Assembly: GCA_032716605.1 (NCBI GenBank) | Contig: CM064552.1 | Coordinates: 4,673,103 to 4,737,102, forward strand | Source: Paralithodes platypus | Lineage: Eukaryota; Arthropoda; Malacostraca; Decapoda; Lithodidae | Length of the DNA: 64,000 nt | Direction: 5' to 3' | Shown here: positions 44,741 through 56,753 of the stretch, piece by piece | How positions within the stretch are numbered: position 1 is the stretch's first letter | Layout of the letters: every line of letters begins with the position of its first letter | Notes under the pieces: model-generated | What the model was told of the DNA's origin: nothing | Databases searched by the model: none | The model's input: the letters and a program-made list of their open reading frames with translations, nothing else | Program-made: the position numbers and the translations under genes

Positions 44741-44767
44741 CCGACCTTTGCAGCACCACACCTTGCT

Positions 44768-44915
44768 ACAGTCGTGTGGCACCTTGACTTACTCAACCGC
44801 TGACCCGCACGCACTTCACTATCGCTAATCCGTGTGTCCGACAGTCGTGCGGAGCCTTGACTCACTCAACCGCTGACCCGCACGCACTTCACTATCGCTA
44901 ATCCCTGTGTCCGCT
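44768..44915 (-). promoter_or_regulatory. 73-bp direct duplication upstream of exon 1 (candidate promoter/5' UTR)
   Basis: Two tandem copies of about 73 bp (each with ACAGTCGTG..ACTCAACCGCTGACCCGC and CACTTCACTATCGCTAATCC), only a few mismatches apart. In minus orientation one copy carries TGAGTCA, an AP-1 consensus; the other has TAAGTCA. It is GC-richer than its surroundings and lies 28 bp 5' of the proposed ATG. Confidence 0.45.
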
Positions 44916-44919
44916 AGGT

Positions 44920-45317
44920 GTGAACTGTGATTGTCGTTGATTCGATGGCAAGGTTTCAGTTTTTCATTTATCTTTTCTGAATTAAAGGGCTACAACGGTT
45001 AACAAGCAATCCTATCTGTCATATGGAAGAAGACCTTAAAAACCCTGTAATTTTATTATATTTGTGTAGTTTACTTTCCGATGGCACCAAAATTTGTTTC
45101 ACTTTTTCTTACAGTGTTATGTTGGTCTCTTTACTTCGCTATTTCTTTATACGTTCAACTAGACCTGCACGAAGCATAAACATTTAATCTTTCACTTTGC
45201 TTTGGTCTTGTGGTTTGATATTTTCTAGTTTTGCATTCCTTCAACTTGCCTCACGATGGTCTCTTCTCTATTTAACTTGCCCTTACAAACACTGAAACAT
45301 TTTTTTTTTCTCTCATT
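44920..45317. other. Upstream flank of exon 1, no recognised gene
   Basis: AT-rich; no clear TATA/Inr combination that I would assign. Confidence 0.4.
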
Positions 45318-45632
45318 TTCTCTCTTTCCCTGGCTTGTATCCATTCGGCCCCATTCAGCCAACTGTTTTAAAACGTTTATCCCCATCCAGGTGTCAATTT
45401 TTGTCTGGCGAGCGATAGCGAGCCAGCATTGTATGGAGAAATAAAGCTTCGCCAGAGACATTTTTCTATTGAAAAATATACAAAATTAGCTTGCTGTCAA
45501 AATAAAAATATATACATGCTGGCTCGCTACCGCTCGCCAGGAATATTGACACCTTGATGGGGGTAAACGTCTTAAAACAGTAGGCTGAATGGGGCCGAAT
45601 GGATACAAGCCAAAGAGAGAGGATAAAGCGAG
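45318..45632. mobile_element. Compact foldback element
   Basis: The left arm TGGCTTGTATCCATTCGGCC..GGCGAGCGATAGCGAGCC and right arm GGCTCGCTACCGCTCGCC..GGCCGAATGGATACAAGCCA are inverted over about 110 bp around a 75-bp core. A single-arm copy is at 59735-59945. Confidence 0.88.
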
Positions 45633-45724
45633 TACCTGACAATGTTCAGCGTATTTCCTCACTTGTGCACGAAAATAACTTATTATCAGAAAATACCTTA
45701 TAATATTTTACAGTTTTTATTTTA

Positions 45725-45790
45725 TTATGTGTGTGTGTGTATGTGTGTGTGTGTGTGTGTATGGGTGTGTGTGTGTGTATGGGTGTGGGT

Positions 45791-45824
<34 letters not shown>

Positions 45825-45825
45825 A
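45725..45825. repeat. TG/GGGTG microsatellite
   Basis: GT dinucleotides with TATGGG interruptions. Confidence 0.9.
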
Positions 45826-46106
45826 GAGTGTTGAGTATGTATATAATAAGATAAACAGATCGTACACTTTAACTAAATACCATCATATGTTCCCACGTCT
45901 TCATTCACCCCTCTGAGAATACTATTTGGATAATAGCACATCAATAACTATATATACCGGTATAAAATAATCCGATTCAAACCATATTATCACCAGAAAT
46001 AGATATAGATGGAACATATGCAAACACTATTAGAGCAAATAGATAAATAGATAGATAGACAAACAGATAGATAAAGATAGATAACAATATTAATGGATAT
46101 ATAGGT

Positions 46107-46213
<107 letters not shown>

Positions 46214-46489
46214 GGGGTTCAATTACAGGGCACATGTAGTTCATAAACTGCCTGCCATAACCACCCACCCACCCACACACATACACTTTACATACACACA
46301 CACACACACACACATGAAGAAAAGAATGTACTCTAAAAATAATGGTAGGTCTAGATTACTTGCAAAAGAAAATCAAATAAGAGGAATCGCAAATACTGCT
46401 TTTATAATGTTCTATATGATAAAATAAAGTCTAGGGAAGTCTGCAGCCAGGTTTAAGTATGTAATAGTCGATTCTATTCTATTCTATAT

Positions 46490-46640
46490 ACTCAGGCCCA
46501 ATCCACACTTTTCCTATTTTTTTCCCTTTCTTTTTTTGTTTTTGTTTTTTTGTGTGTTTTTTTTTTGGGGGGGGGGCGACTCAAGACAGAGCCAGAATAG
46601 GGACAACACAACAGAAAACAATGAACACGCACATACAAAA
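46490..46640 (-). repeat. Dispersed retroelement 3' motif, degraded
   Basis: ATATACTCAGGC and GCGACTCAAGACAGAGCC..GGGACAACACAACA are separated by T and G runs. Confidence 0.55.
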
Positions 46641-46888
46641 TATATAATAGTAGATTTGTTTTAACACTAGTCTGGTCCGACGTCATGTGGGTTATTATAT
46701 TTGTTTTGTATTAATATTGAGGATTTTGGTTGCTTTTGCCGTTTTCGAGCAATATAATTTAGGTATCCCCTAGGCTAACAAAAACATCTTCCTAAAGTTC
46801 CTTCAAGCTAAAGAAAATGACCACCCAGACCCCCTTCAAGCTAAAGAAAATGACCACCCAGACCCCCTTCAAGCTAAATGTGTACATT

Positions 46889-47155
46889 TGCTGTTGTTGT
46901 TGTTGTTGCTGTTCCCCAAGCTGCCTGGCCGAACAGCCCCAAGGCCCCGAGCAAGGCCAAGGCCATAACCGAGCGCCCCCCACACAACCCTCCCTGCCGA
47001 CCACAATAAACCTGAGTGACCGAAGCCACTCCATGGCGGGGAGCTGAGGAGGGTGAGGAAACACCCGGAAAGCCAAAGCCCCACCCAAGGCCCTGTGCCC
47101 CTCAGCAATTATGAAGAGAAAGTTGAGGGGGCAAAGGAAAAAATGTGACGCTTTG
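46889..47155 (-). mobile_element. Non-autonomous CAA-tailed retroelement, copy 4
   Basis: A TGTTGT tail at the left, then AAGCTGCCTGGCCGAACAGC; the body ends at AAAAATGTGACGCTTTG. Confidence 0.78.
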
Positions 47156-47159
47156 TGTA

Positions 47160-47410
47160 CATTTGTTATATAGTAATGTCCACCTAGATCACCTTCAAGC
47201 TAAATGTCCACCTAGATCACCTTCAAGCTAAATGTCCACCTAGATCACCTTCAAGCTAAATGTCCACCTAGATCACCTTCAAGCTAAATGTCCACCTAGA
47301 TCACCTTCAAGCTAAATGTCCACCTAGGATCCTTCAAGCTAACACCTTCAGCTAAATGTCCTCCCCTCTTCAAGCTAAATGTCCACCTAGATCACCTTCA
47401 AGCTAAATGT
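47160..47410. repeat. 28-bp tandem repeat
   Basis: About eight copies of AATGTCCACCTAGATCACC / TTCAAGCTA. The unit is itself derived from the CCTTCAAGCTAAATGT motif of the foldback family, which flanks it on both sides (46800-46880, 47410-47500). Confidence 0.85.
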
Positions 47411-47551
47411 GTACAGTTTACGATAGAAAAAGGTACAAATTTAGCTAGAAGGGGGTTTGGGTGGGCATTATTATAGTTTGAAAAAAGTCTAAGCAGGTAA
47501 GTTAGTTAACATTGCTCGGAAATGGCAAAAGCAACTCAAATTCCCAATATA

Positions 47552-47553
47552 CA

Positions 47554-47613
<60 letters not shown>
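47552..47613. repeat. TA microsatellite
   Basis: About 60 bp of TA dinucleotides, followed by CA and CATA tracts to 47870. Confidence 0.9.
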
Positions 47614-47619
<6 letters not shown>

Positions 47620-47869
47620 AAACACCAAAAAAACACAAAGAGGTCGGGTGAACTAGTGTTAATATAGCGTCATGTCCCTCCTAACCTCAACCTCTACGAG
47701 TCTACACACACACACACACACACATATATATACACACACACATACCTAACCCGAGTGAAGTGTATGTACATATATTACCCGTTTGGTGAGTCCTAATGGT
47801 GACCTTGACCTCTATACATACATATACATACATACATACAAACACACATACACATACACACACACTCAC

Positions 47870-48078
47870 ACTCTCTCTCTCTGCCTCTTGAATTATAATA
47901 GTGTTTGTAAGTGGGTCACGCCAGCCTCTAGCTCTCTCTCTCTCTCTCTCTCTCTCTAACTCTAACTCTCTCTCTCTCTCTCTCTATTTATTTACTTTTT
48001 TATGTATTTCTCTCCCTCTCTCTCTCCCCTCTCTCATCTCGCTCATCTTTCCCTCTATCTCCTCTCTCTTCATCTTCT

Positions 48079-48155
<77 letters not shown>
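47870..48155. repeat. CT microsatellite cluster
   Basis: Several TC runs separated by short unique pieces. Ser/Leu ORFs over it are artefacts. A purine-rich GGAGGA tract follows to 48450. Confidence 0.92.
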
Positions 48156-48166
<11 letters not shown>

Positions 48167-48714
48167 GGCCTGGCCAAGTGGGAATCGCCCCTCGGTTTGG
48201 ATTTAGTCCTGATACATGAATAGGAGGAGAGGAGGAGGGGGGGGAGGAAAGGTATGATGTTGCATGGAGGAAGGAGGTGTGTGTTGGAAGTGTGGTAGGT
48301 GGAGTAAGGAGGGGTGTGTGGAGGTAGAGTAAGAAGAAGAGGGGAGGGGGAGTAAGGAAGGAGGATGGGGTGGTGGAGGGGGAGTAAGGAGGGAAGATGG
48401 GGTGGTGGAGGTGGAGTAAGAGGAAGGAGTGGAGACGAGAAGGTGGAGGTTGATTGATTGATTGATTGATTTAGCCAAGTATTTACAGAGCATACATATA
48501 TCTAAAAACACTTAAACTATAATTACTCTCGCTGAACGTTTTGAGAGAATGAAGACCCTATTGAAAAGCTGCCTCATACTTTAGGAATTATTTTAAGGGG
48601 CCAAAACAACCCCCAGGAAAAAAAAAACGTACCTCAAATGCTTAGAATAATAAAATATGTGTGCTATACAACGTTGGCCAAGGATTAACATTTATTATAG
48701 GATAGTACGCTAAC

Positions 48715-49665
48715 ATAAACATATATAAACATACATACATATCTACATATATAAACATACACAAACATACATACATACCTACATATATAAACATACATAA
48801 ACATACATAAACATACATACATATCTACATATATAAACTCCCAACATGCAGACATACCTACCTATAGAAACATACCAAACATAACATACATACCTACATA
48901 TATAACATATCATAACTCATACATACATACATATATAAACATACATAAACATACATACATACCTACATATATAAACATACATAAACATACCTACATATCT
49001 ACATATATAAACATACAAACATACCTACATACCTACATATATAAACATACCTACATATATAAACATACATAAACATACCTACATATATAAACATACATAA
49101 ACATACCTACATACCTACATATATAAACATACATAAACATACATACATACCTACATATATAAACAGACTAAACATACAACATATATCTACATATGGATAA
49201 ACAGATACATGAAACATACATGACCTACCTACATATATAAACATACAAACATACCTACATACCTACATATATAAACATACCTACATATATAAACATACAT
49301 AAACATACCTACATACCTACATATATAAACATACATAAACATACATACATATCTACATATATAAACATACATAAACATACCTACATACCTACATATATAA
49401 ACATACATAAACATACATACATACCTACATATATAAACATACATAAACATACATACATACCTACATATATAAACATACATACATACCTACATATATAAAC
49501 ATACATAAACATACATACATATCTCATCGACATTATAAACATACATAAACTAACCTACTCTCACTACATATATAAACATACATAAACATACCTACATATA
49601 TAAACATACATAAACATACCTACATACCTACATATATAAACATACATAACCATAAGCACACAGAG
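48715..49665. repeat. ATAC-type minisatellite (ACATATATAAACATACATAA)
   Basis: Nearly 950 bp of CATACATA, CCTAC and TATATAAACATA blocks in higher-order units of about 36-60 bp. Ends in a G run at 49680. Confidence 0.9.
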
Positions 49666-49799
49666 GTATAGTAAGAAGGAGGGGGGGGGGGGGAACGTAA
49701 GGATCGACTTTCCATAATGTAATTTACTTTATTACCTTCGAAAAACAGTTGGGTTATGAAGATATTTTCATATTTGTTTTCACGAACCCACCAATTAGT

Positions 49800-49915
49800 T
49801 TACAAATAAACCTCACTAGTGAAATCAATGCAAGTAATGAATACATGTGGTACTCCAAGGACTCGAACCTAGAACACTCACAGCGAAACTCAGCACACTA
49901 AGCATTAGGCTATCA
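49800..49915 (-). repeat. tRNA-derived SINE head
   Basis: Minus strand: GATAGCCTAATGCTTAGTG (A-box like), then TAGGTTCGAGTCCTTGG (B box). Confidence 0.55.
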
Positions 49916-49924
49916 AAATAATAA

Positions 49925-50156
49925 GTACCGGTAAAATGGCGTAACTTTGGACGGGTATATAATTTCGGACATTCTGGAATAAAATATAATTAACCGCAGT
50001 TATTGGATAAATACATGATGTTATGGAAAAACAAGTATGTCTGTGGTGTTATCCCAAAATGCAGCCATTTTTCCATACCTGTACCTTATATACATTTATC
50101 CAGAAATGTCCGAAGTATAGAACGCTTGACCGAAGTTAGGCCATTTTACGGTATAT

Positions 50157-50157
<1 letters not shown>
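49925..50157. mobile_element. Hairpin MITE family D
   Basis: TACCGGTAAAATGGCGTAAC and GTTAGGCCATTTTACGGTA are inverted, with further mirrored pieces ATTTCGGACATTCTGG and CCAGAAATGTCCGAAG inside. Confidence 0.8.
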
Positions 50158-50158
<1 letters not shown>

Positions 50159-50226
<68 letters not shown>

Positions 50227-50260
50227 CGTCTCTCTCCTCTCATCTCCTCTCTCATCTCTC

Positions 50261-50297
<37 letters not shown>

Positions 50298-50366
50298 GAT
50301 CTCTCTCTCTCTCTCGCGAACTCTCTCGTCTCTCGCCCTCTCTCTCTCGTCGTCTCTCTCTCTCTC
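50159..50366. repeat. CT microsatellite
   Basis: TC runs with CGCGTCTC and CTCATCTC interruptions. Confidence 0.92.
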
Positions 50367-50569
50367 AATATACAAGTACAATGTTGCTTCGATGAGTAGC
50401 CCGGTATTTGGGATAGAACCTAGTCTATACAAACAACATCTATCCCTAAAAAGCATTGCACGCCATGAATACCTTCCAAAACTGATTTATCTTCTGTTTC
50501 CCACTATATTCCTGAATTTCCCCTCCGTGGGCTACAATTATGATATTATACTATAGTCTAATTTATTAA

Positions 50570-50669
50570 NNNNNNNNNNNNNNNNNNNNNNNNNNNNNNN
50601 NNNNNNNNNNNNNNNNNNNNNNNNNNNNNNNNNNNNNNNNNNNNNNNNNNNNNNNNNNNNNNNNNNNNN
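50570..50669. other. Assembly gap (100 N)
   Basis: Exactly 100 N, a conventional scaffold gap of unknown true size. Confidence 1.
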
Positions 50670-50803
50670 CCTCCAAAACACTGAGGATCAAGTGGTCCAA
50701 ACATGGTTTAAGAGTGGGTAAGGGAACATTGAAAGGGAACCACTGCCCTGCCACTACCGTGCAGGACTAGGAATTTAGCTAGTGACATATGGGTAGTAAC
50801 TGA
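50670..50803 (-). mobile_element. CR1 LINE 3' UTR fragment
   Basis: Inverse of 20725-20875 (CCTCCAAAACACTGAGGATC.., ACATATGGGTAGTAACTGAG). It touches the gap, so the rest of the element may lie within it. Confidence 0.8.
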
Positions 50804-51187
50804 GGAGAGAGAGAGAGGGAGAGAGAGAGAGAGGAGAGAAGAGCGAGATAGAGAAGATAAGAGAGAGAGAGAGAGAAAAGGTTACATCATTTCTGCATGG
50901 GATAATTCTGGTCATGCGAGGCTGAGAGAGAGTTACACAGATACTCGGACCACACAGACCTTGCCGTCCCTACTGGTTGGACCGGCCTTAATACTACTAG
51001 ACAGGGACAGTTTATGGTAGAAGAAAAAGGACGTAATTACTCTCCGCCACCCTCCGCTCCCTCCGGCTAAACCAGCAGCACCAGATAATAGGATGAAGTG
51101 TAACCTTATGGGTCGGGAAATGCCCACACGGAAAGTTGTTATAGAGTATAGAAAGAAATTAGTCTGAAAGGGAAATTACACTTATCT

Positions 51188-51264
<77 letters not shown>
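50804..51264. repeat. AG microsatellites flanking unique sequence
   Basis: AG runs at 50804-50878 and 51190-51264, with unrecognised sequence between them. Confidence 0.85.
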
Positions 51265-51267
<3 letters not shown>

Positions 51268-51440
51268 ACAGAGAGTTGGCTGGGGTAATGCTGGTCACTC
51301 AAGACTGGGAGATATGTAACGAGCAGAGAGAGAGACAAAGATAATGTGTAATTGTATTCGTGTGTGTGTACTTACTCTAGTTGTATTGCGGGAGTGAGCA
51401 TGCTCGTTATTTCCCGCCTCCTATATGTGTAGGTGTTATA

Positions 51441-53990
51441 TGTTTTTTTTTTTTTTTTTTTTTTTTTCTATGTGATTGAGGGAGGCAAAAGGCATAACTG
51501 CCTATAGCGAGTGCCTCCCCCTTAGTTGAAAGAGTGACAGGGCCAAAATCAAGGGACGTTCGAGCCAAAATGCCTGGACACACGGAGTTTGAAGCAATTT
51601 AAGTCATAGGAAGAGGGAAAGACTGATTCTGGGAGAGAGTTCCAGAGCTCAGATGTTGAGTAGAAGAAAGTTTGAGAGTAACGTTTCACTCTTGGGTTGG
51701 AGAGTTGCCCGAGTAGGGGTGGGATTGAAGTTGCAAGACGGGTACCACGTGCCCTACGTAAAGGAGGTGGTATGCACTGGGATAGCTCTGAGGAACACTG
51801 ATTATTATAGTAGCGATAGAATAGTGAGAGAGATGCAACATTGCGGCGGAGAGAGAGAGATTGCAGAGAGTTGGTGAGTGGACGGGAGTTAATGATACGA
51901 AAGGCCTTCCTTTCAACTTTGTCTAGGAGAGCGGTGTGAGAGGAACCTCCCCACACATGTGAACAATACTCAATACAAGGGCGCACTATGCCCCTGTACA
52001 GAGCAAGAAGCTGTGCAGGGGAAAAGAACCCCCTAAGGCGGTTGAGCACACCCAGCTTCTGGGAGGCTGCCTTAGCAAGACTGGTAATATGGTCCTTCCA
52101 AATGAGAGCAGAAGAAAAAGAGACACCAAGAATATTGAGAGAAGATGAAGGGTTGATTTTTGTATTGTTGAAGAATAAGGGATAGTCCGCTGGGAGATCC
52201 TGACGGGTAGATAGATGGAGAAATTGGGTTTTGGAAGCATTAAAGTTAACAAGGTTTTCTCTGCCCCAATTGGAAATAGTATTTAGATCAGAATTTAAGA
52301 GTTCTATGGCTTCATTACGTTTGTCGTTGAGGGATTGCTGGCTGGGGCGTTCTGAAAAACTAATGGAGTAGTGTAAGGTTGAGTCGTCTGCGTATGAATG
52401 GATGGGAATTAAGGTACAGTTAAGGAGATCATTTATAAAAATTAGAAAGAGAATAGGAGATAGGACAGAGCCCTGAGGAACACCGGAGTTTATAGGGTGA
52501 GGAAGTGAACAATGGCCGCCACAACCGCAGCTATGGAACGGCCGGAAAGGAAATTAGAGACAAGGCACAGATGGAGGGATAGAAACCGAAGGAGGGTAGT
52601 GTAGAAATTAAAGATTTATGCCAGACTCTATCGAAGGCTTTCGATATGTCTAGTGCAATAGAAAAAGTCTCACCGAAGTCCCAGGAAGGAGGATGACCAA
52701 GAGTTAGTAAGATATGAAAGAAGATCACCAGTAGAGCGACCCTTAAGGAAGCCATACTGGCGATCTGAGAGCAGATTATGAGAAGAGAAATGCTTAAGAA
52801 ATTTGGAAGCAAGAATAGTTTCAAAAACTTTAGAAAGACAAGATAAGAGCAATTGGACGATAGTTGGAGGGTTGAGAGCGGTCACCCTTCTTTGGGACAG
52901 GTTGAATGTGAGCAAACTTCCAGCATGAAGGGAAGACGTTAGAGGATAGACAGAGACGAAAGAGTTTGCCTAGGCAGGGAGTCAGCACGGAAGCACAGTT
53001 TTTGAGAACAACAGGAGGAACACCGTCCGGACCGTACGCCTTATTAGTGTTAAGCCCAGAGAGGGTAGAAAGTACATCTTTAGAAGAGATTAGGATATTA
53101 GGCATAAGTAAGAGAGAGGAGGGCGGAGAGGGAGGAATAGCACCGGAATCATCCAAGGTGGAGTTTCTAGCAAAAGTTTGAGCGAAGAGTTTAGCTTTGT
53201 CAGAGGAAGAAGTAATGGTTGTGCCATCAGAGTGGGAAAGGGGAGGGAAAGACGAGGAAGAGAAATTGTTGGAGAGGTTTTTGGCTAGATGCCAGAAAGC
53301 TTGGGAAGAGCTAGAGTTGGATAGATCAGTGCATTTATTATTGATGAAGAGTGTTTGGCAAGTCGAAGAACAGATTTTGGCTTGATTCCGGGCAGAAACA
53401 TATGAAGAATGAGAGTCTTGAGTTTTAATGCGTCGGTACCGTTTGAATGCTTCCTCCTTATTGCGGACAGCAGTAGAACAGGCGTGAGTAAAACCAAGAT
53501 TTTTTAGCATTAGTCTGAGAGAAAGCGAATGGAATGTATGCTTCCATGCCCGATAGGATTACCTCGGTAATGCGTTCAGCACTCTCCGAGGGTCCTCGGC
53601 CATGGAAGCAGAAATCATTCCATGGGAAATCAAAGAAGTACTGCCGAAGAGCCTCCCAGTCGGCAGCGCCAAAGTGCCACAAGCGCCGCCGGCTAGAAGG
53701 ATCGGGTGGCTGTACTGGAGAGATAGGACAGGTGACAGAGATAAGTTTATGGTCGGAGGAGCCCAAAGGAGAGAAAAGATCGACAGTATAAGAAGAAGGG
53801 TTAGAAGTTAGAAACAGGTCAAGAATGTTGGGCCGATCTCCGATGCGATCCGGGATACGGGTGGGTTGCTGAACTAACTGCTCTAGGTCATTTAGGATAG
53901 AAAAGACGTAGGCTTGTTCACCAGGTATCGTTGGAATGGCTGTGGATGTGTGTGTAGTCTGTATTTTTAGCCAATTGGCGACATCGGAAA
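51441..53990 (-). pseudogene. Poly(A) LINE, longest copy (endonuclease end to poly(A))
   Basis: Poly(T) at 51441-51466. Minus translation in order: [10 protein letters not shown] (end of the endonuclease), a linker, AYGPDGVPPVVLKNC, WKFAHIQPVPKKGDRSQP and [49 protein letters not shown] and YADD-region residues, and the C-terminal blocks seen at 30797-32003. Frameshifts occur near 52550, 52680, 52860 and 53490. The 5' end is truncated in the endonuclease, next to a SINE. Confidence 0.88.
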
Positions 53991-53999
53991 CGAAGGCTT

Positions 54000-54276
54000 A
54001 GGGTGGATCTGTTATGGTTTCTCACTATAGACGGTACCGTCCGCCCCGGAAGGCTTAGGTAGCCATCAGCTTAGGAACCATATGATACCCATCTCGCCTT
54101 GTACCATTTTGCCAACCCAGATGGGACGTCACAACGTCGTCCACTTATTCCAGTACCTATTTACAGCTAGGTAACTTAGGCTAACACTGAAGAGACAAGC
54201 CCATTTGTCTCCGCCCGGCCGGGGATTGAACCCCCGCCCCTCGTGTGTGATACTAAGCTACCTACTACGCTACGGG

Positions 54277-54284
<8 letters not shown>
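54000..54284 (-). repeat. tRNA-derived SINE (well preserved)
   Basis: The minus strand starts GCCCGTAGCGTAGTAGGTAG (A-box region), then GGGGGTTCAATCCCCGGCC (B box) and GGAGACAAATGGGCTTGTC, with a body of about 200 bp. The tRNA part can be drawn with a GCCCG/CGGGC acceptor-like pairing, but it continues into SINE body, so it is not a tRNA gene. Confidence 0.8.
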
Positions 54285-54310
<26 letters not shown>

Positions 54311-54451
54311 TTTACCAAACTACGCTGTACTGAAGTCAATTTATTAACCCTAGCTAACCTGGGGATGGTTTTGTAATTTACTTGTTCATTTAATTGATGT
54401 ACACTCTCATACATTTTTATTTTCCTCCTTTCTTGCACTCACTTCCCCCCC

Positions 54452-54567
54452 CCCCTCTCCCTCTCTCTCTCTCTCTCTCTCATTCTCACTCTTTTTCTGA
54501 ATTAGGGTGTTACATAAGCTAGGGTTTAAGCTTTGAAAATCAGCTTAAAGTTACCACATCACGCTGT

Positions 54568-54620
<53 letters not shown>

Positions 54621-55020
54621 TTTTCTGAATTAGGGTGTTACATAAGCTAGGGTTTAAGCTTTGAAAATCAGCTTAAAGTTACCACATCACGCTGTTGTCT
54701 CTCTCTCTCATTCTCACTCTTTTTCTGAATTAGGGTGTTACATAAGCTAGGGTTTAAGCTTCGAAAATCAGCTTAAAGTTACCACATCACGCTGTTGTCT
54801 CTCTCCCTCTCTCTCTCATTCTCACTCTTTTTCTGAATTAGGGTGTTACATAAGCTAGGGTTTAAGCTTTTAAAATCAGTTTTAAAGTTACCACATCACG
54901 CTGTTGTCTCTCTCTCGCGCTCTCTCTCTCTCTCTCTCTCACTCTTTTTCTGAATTAGGGTGTTACATAAGCTAGGGTTTAAGCTTTGAAAATCAGCTTA
55001 AAGTTACCACATCACGCTGT

Positions 55021-55076
<56 letters not shown>

Positions 55077-55080
55077 TCCT
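54452..55080. repeat. Composite satellite: about 85-bp unit alternating with CT tracts
   Basis: Five copies of CACTCTTTTTCTGAATTAGG..ACCACATCACGCTGT are separated by CT tracts of different length (about 20-60 bp). Inside each unit, AAGCTAGGGTTTAAGCTTTG and CAGCTTAAAG make a small dyad. Confidence 0.9.
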
Positions 55081-55089
55081 TCCTCCACC

Positions 55090-55403
55090 CTCGTAATCTC
55101 TCTCTCTCTCTGTATGTATTGGTCTTATCTATCTATTCATTCCCGTATAATAGAGCTATCTTTACATCGAGCTCAATTAATAAATGTCACTATACTTATA
55201 TACTTACATATGTATCAATTTTAATTAAGCATTCCGTGTATTATATATTCATGTTATCTGTACAATTTATCTATTCAAACACATAAAAAACACATAGGAA
55301 AACAAATCTACCTACTCACTAAAACTCACACACTCACTCTCACTTTCTCCTGCTTTGCCTTCTTTTCTTTATTACTTTCTTCCTTGAGCATGTGTATATA
55401 TGT

Positions 55404-55406
<3 letters not shown>
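55090..55406. other. No recognised feature
   Basis: AT-rich unique sequence. Confidence 0.4.
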
Positions 55407-55452
<46 letters not shown>

Positions 55453-55542
55453 TACCAAGCAAAAATCGCAGACTTGATTTTCTCTTTCCAGAGCACTCTC
55501 GAAATTTCGTATTCTTTTCATACCCTCATTAGATCTAGCTCT

Positions 55543-55601
<59 letters not shown>
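55407..55601. repeat. Two CT microsatellites
   Basis: TC runs at 55407-55450 and 55543-55601. Confidence 0.92.
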
Positions 55602-55605
<4 letters not shown>

Positions 55606-55674
55606 AATTAACAGACCAGTATGTTTCATCACAAGACATTCTCATTACTTAAGCAAACACAATACAGTTATGCC

Positions 55675-55790
55675 ATTAGCTATACAGAAGCCTAGTGAGG
55701 TCGCATCTCCACACTTCAAAAAAGACATTGAAAAGCTAGAATCTGTTCAGCAAAGGGCAATAAAAGACCATGCCTTTTGTATTTGATTTC
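55675..55790 (+). pseudogene. CR1/Jockey-type LINE C-terminal fragment
   Basis: Plus translation gives SPHFKKDIEKLESVQQRAIKD, the SPxxKKDIxxLExVQRRA block of LINE C-termini. Only about 35 codons remain. Confidence 0.65.
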
Positions 55791-56030
55791 CAGGAGATTT
55801 AGACGCTTATATGTAGCTTAGGTAGGATATATGGCAGCTAAAAGGAGTAATAGAGATAGTCTGCAGCTTTTTAATTGGTAGATGTCCTTCCTAAACTGAA
55901 TAAAATCGTCAACTAGTAGCCAAAATAAAGTGAAAGGGAGGTCGCCGGTATAGAAGGGTTAGCTGTATAATAATAAAAAAAAAAAAAAAAAAAATATATA
56001 TGAGAACTTCATTTAAATTTCATAAGGGTT

Positions 56031-56101
56031 ACATGTATGTATGTATGTATGTATGTATGTATGTATGTATGTATGTATGTATGTATGTATGTATGTATGT
56101 G
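56031..56101. repeat. GTAT microsatellite
   Basis: About 17 TATG units. Confidence 0.95.
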
Positions 56102-56254
56102 CTCTGCCATATACCTGGTGTATACCCGTTATTTAATAATTAACCTGTAAACCCTTCAACACGATGATGTAAATTTGGTATTATTTTGGTTATCATTAGA
56201 CGATTTCCTTCACCTTATAATCTACCTTCACGACCCAAAGATGTAATTATCTAA

Positions 56255-56350
56255 ATATATAAAGCCATTTCCTCCTAAATATATAAAGCCATTTCCTCCT
56301 AAATATATAAAGCCATTTCCTCCTAAATATATAAAGCCATTTCCTCCTAA
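56255..56350. repeat. 21-23 bp tandem repeat
   Basis: Four copies of CTAAATATATAAAGCCATTT plus CCTC, running into a foldback-family fragment (GCAGGCTCGCTTGCCAGG) to 56530. Confidence 0.85.
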
Positions 56351-56569
56351 ATAGCAGGCTCGCTTGCCAGGAAGAAATCGATAACTAAATGGCACGAAAT
56401 TGATCAAAAATCGACAAAGTATTGAGGCAAAACATCTTAAAACCCCTAAACAAATGGGGCGAACATCTTAAAATCTCAAAACTAATGGAGTTAAATATGA
56501 GGGAAAAGGGGATGAAAAAGTACCCCCAAAACTGCCTAAAATCGCCCCATGTTAGCCAGAATAAATGAT

Positions 56570-56753
56570 AGGAGAAGCTTGATAGGAGAAGCTTGATAGG
56601 AGAAGCTTGATAGGAGAAGCTTGATAGGAGAAGCTTGATAGGAGAAGCTTGATAGGAGAAGCTTGATAGGAGAAGCTTGATAGGAGAAGCTTGATAGGAG
56701 AAGCTTGATAGGAGAAGCTTGATAGGAGAAGCTTGATAGGAGAAGCTTGATCA
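56570..56753. repeat. 14-bp tandem array GATAGGAGAAGCTT
   Basis: About 13 essentially perfect copies. The frame repeats every 42 bp, producing an artefactual minus-strand ORF. Confidence 0.95.

Noticed and set aside
54215..54284. A tRNA gene with GCCCG/CGGGC acceptor pairing.
   Set aside because: It continues directly into a SINE body (GGAGACAAATGGGC), and its arms are imperfect.
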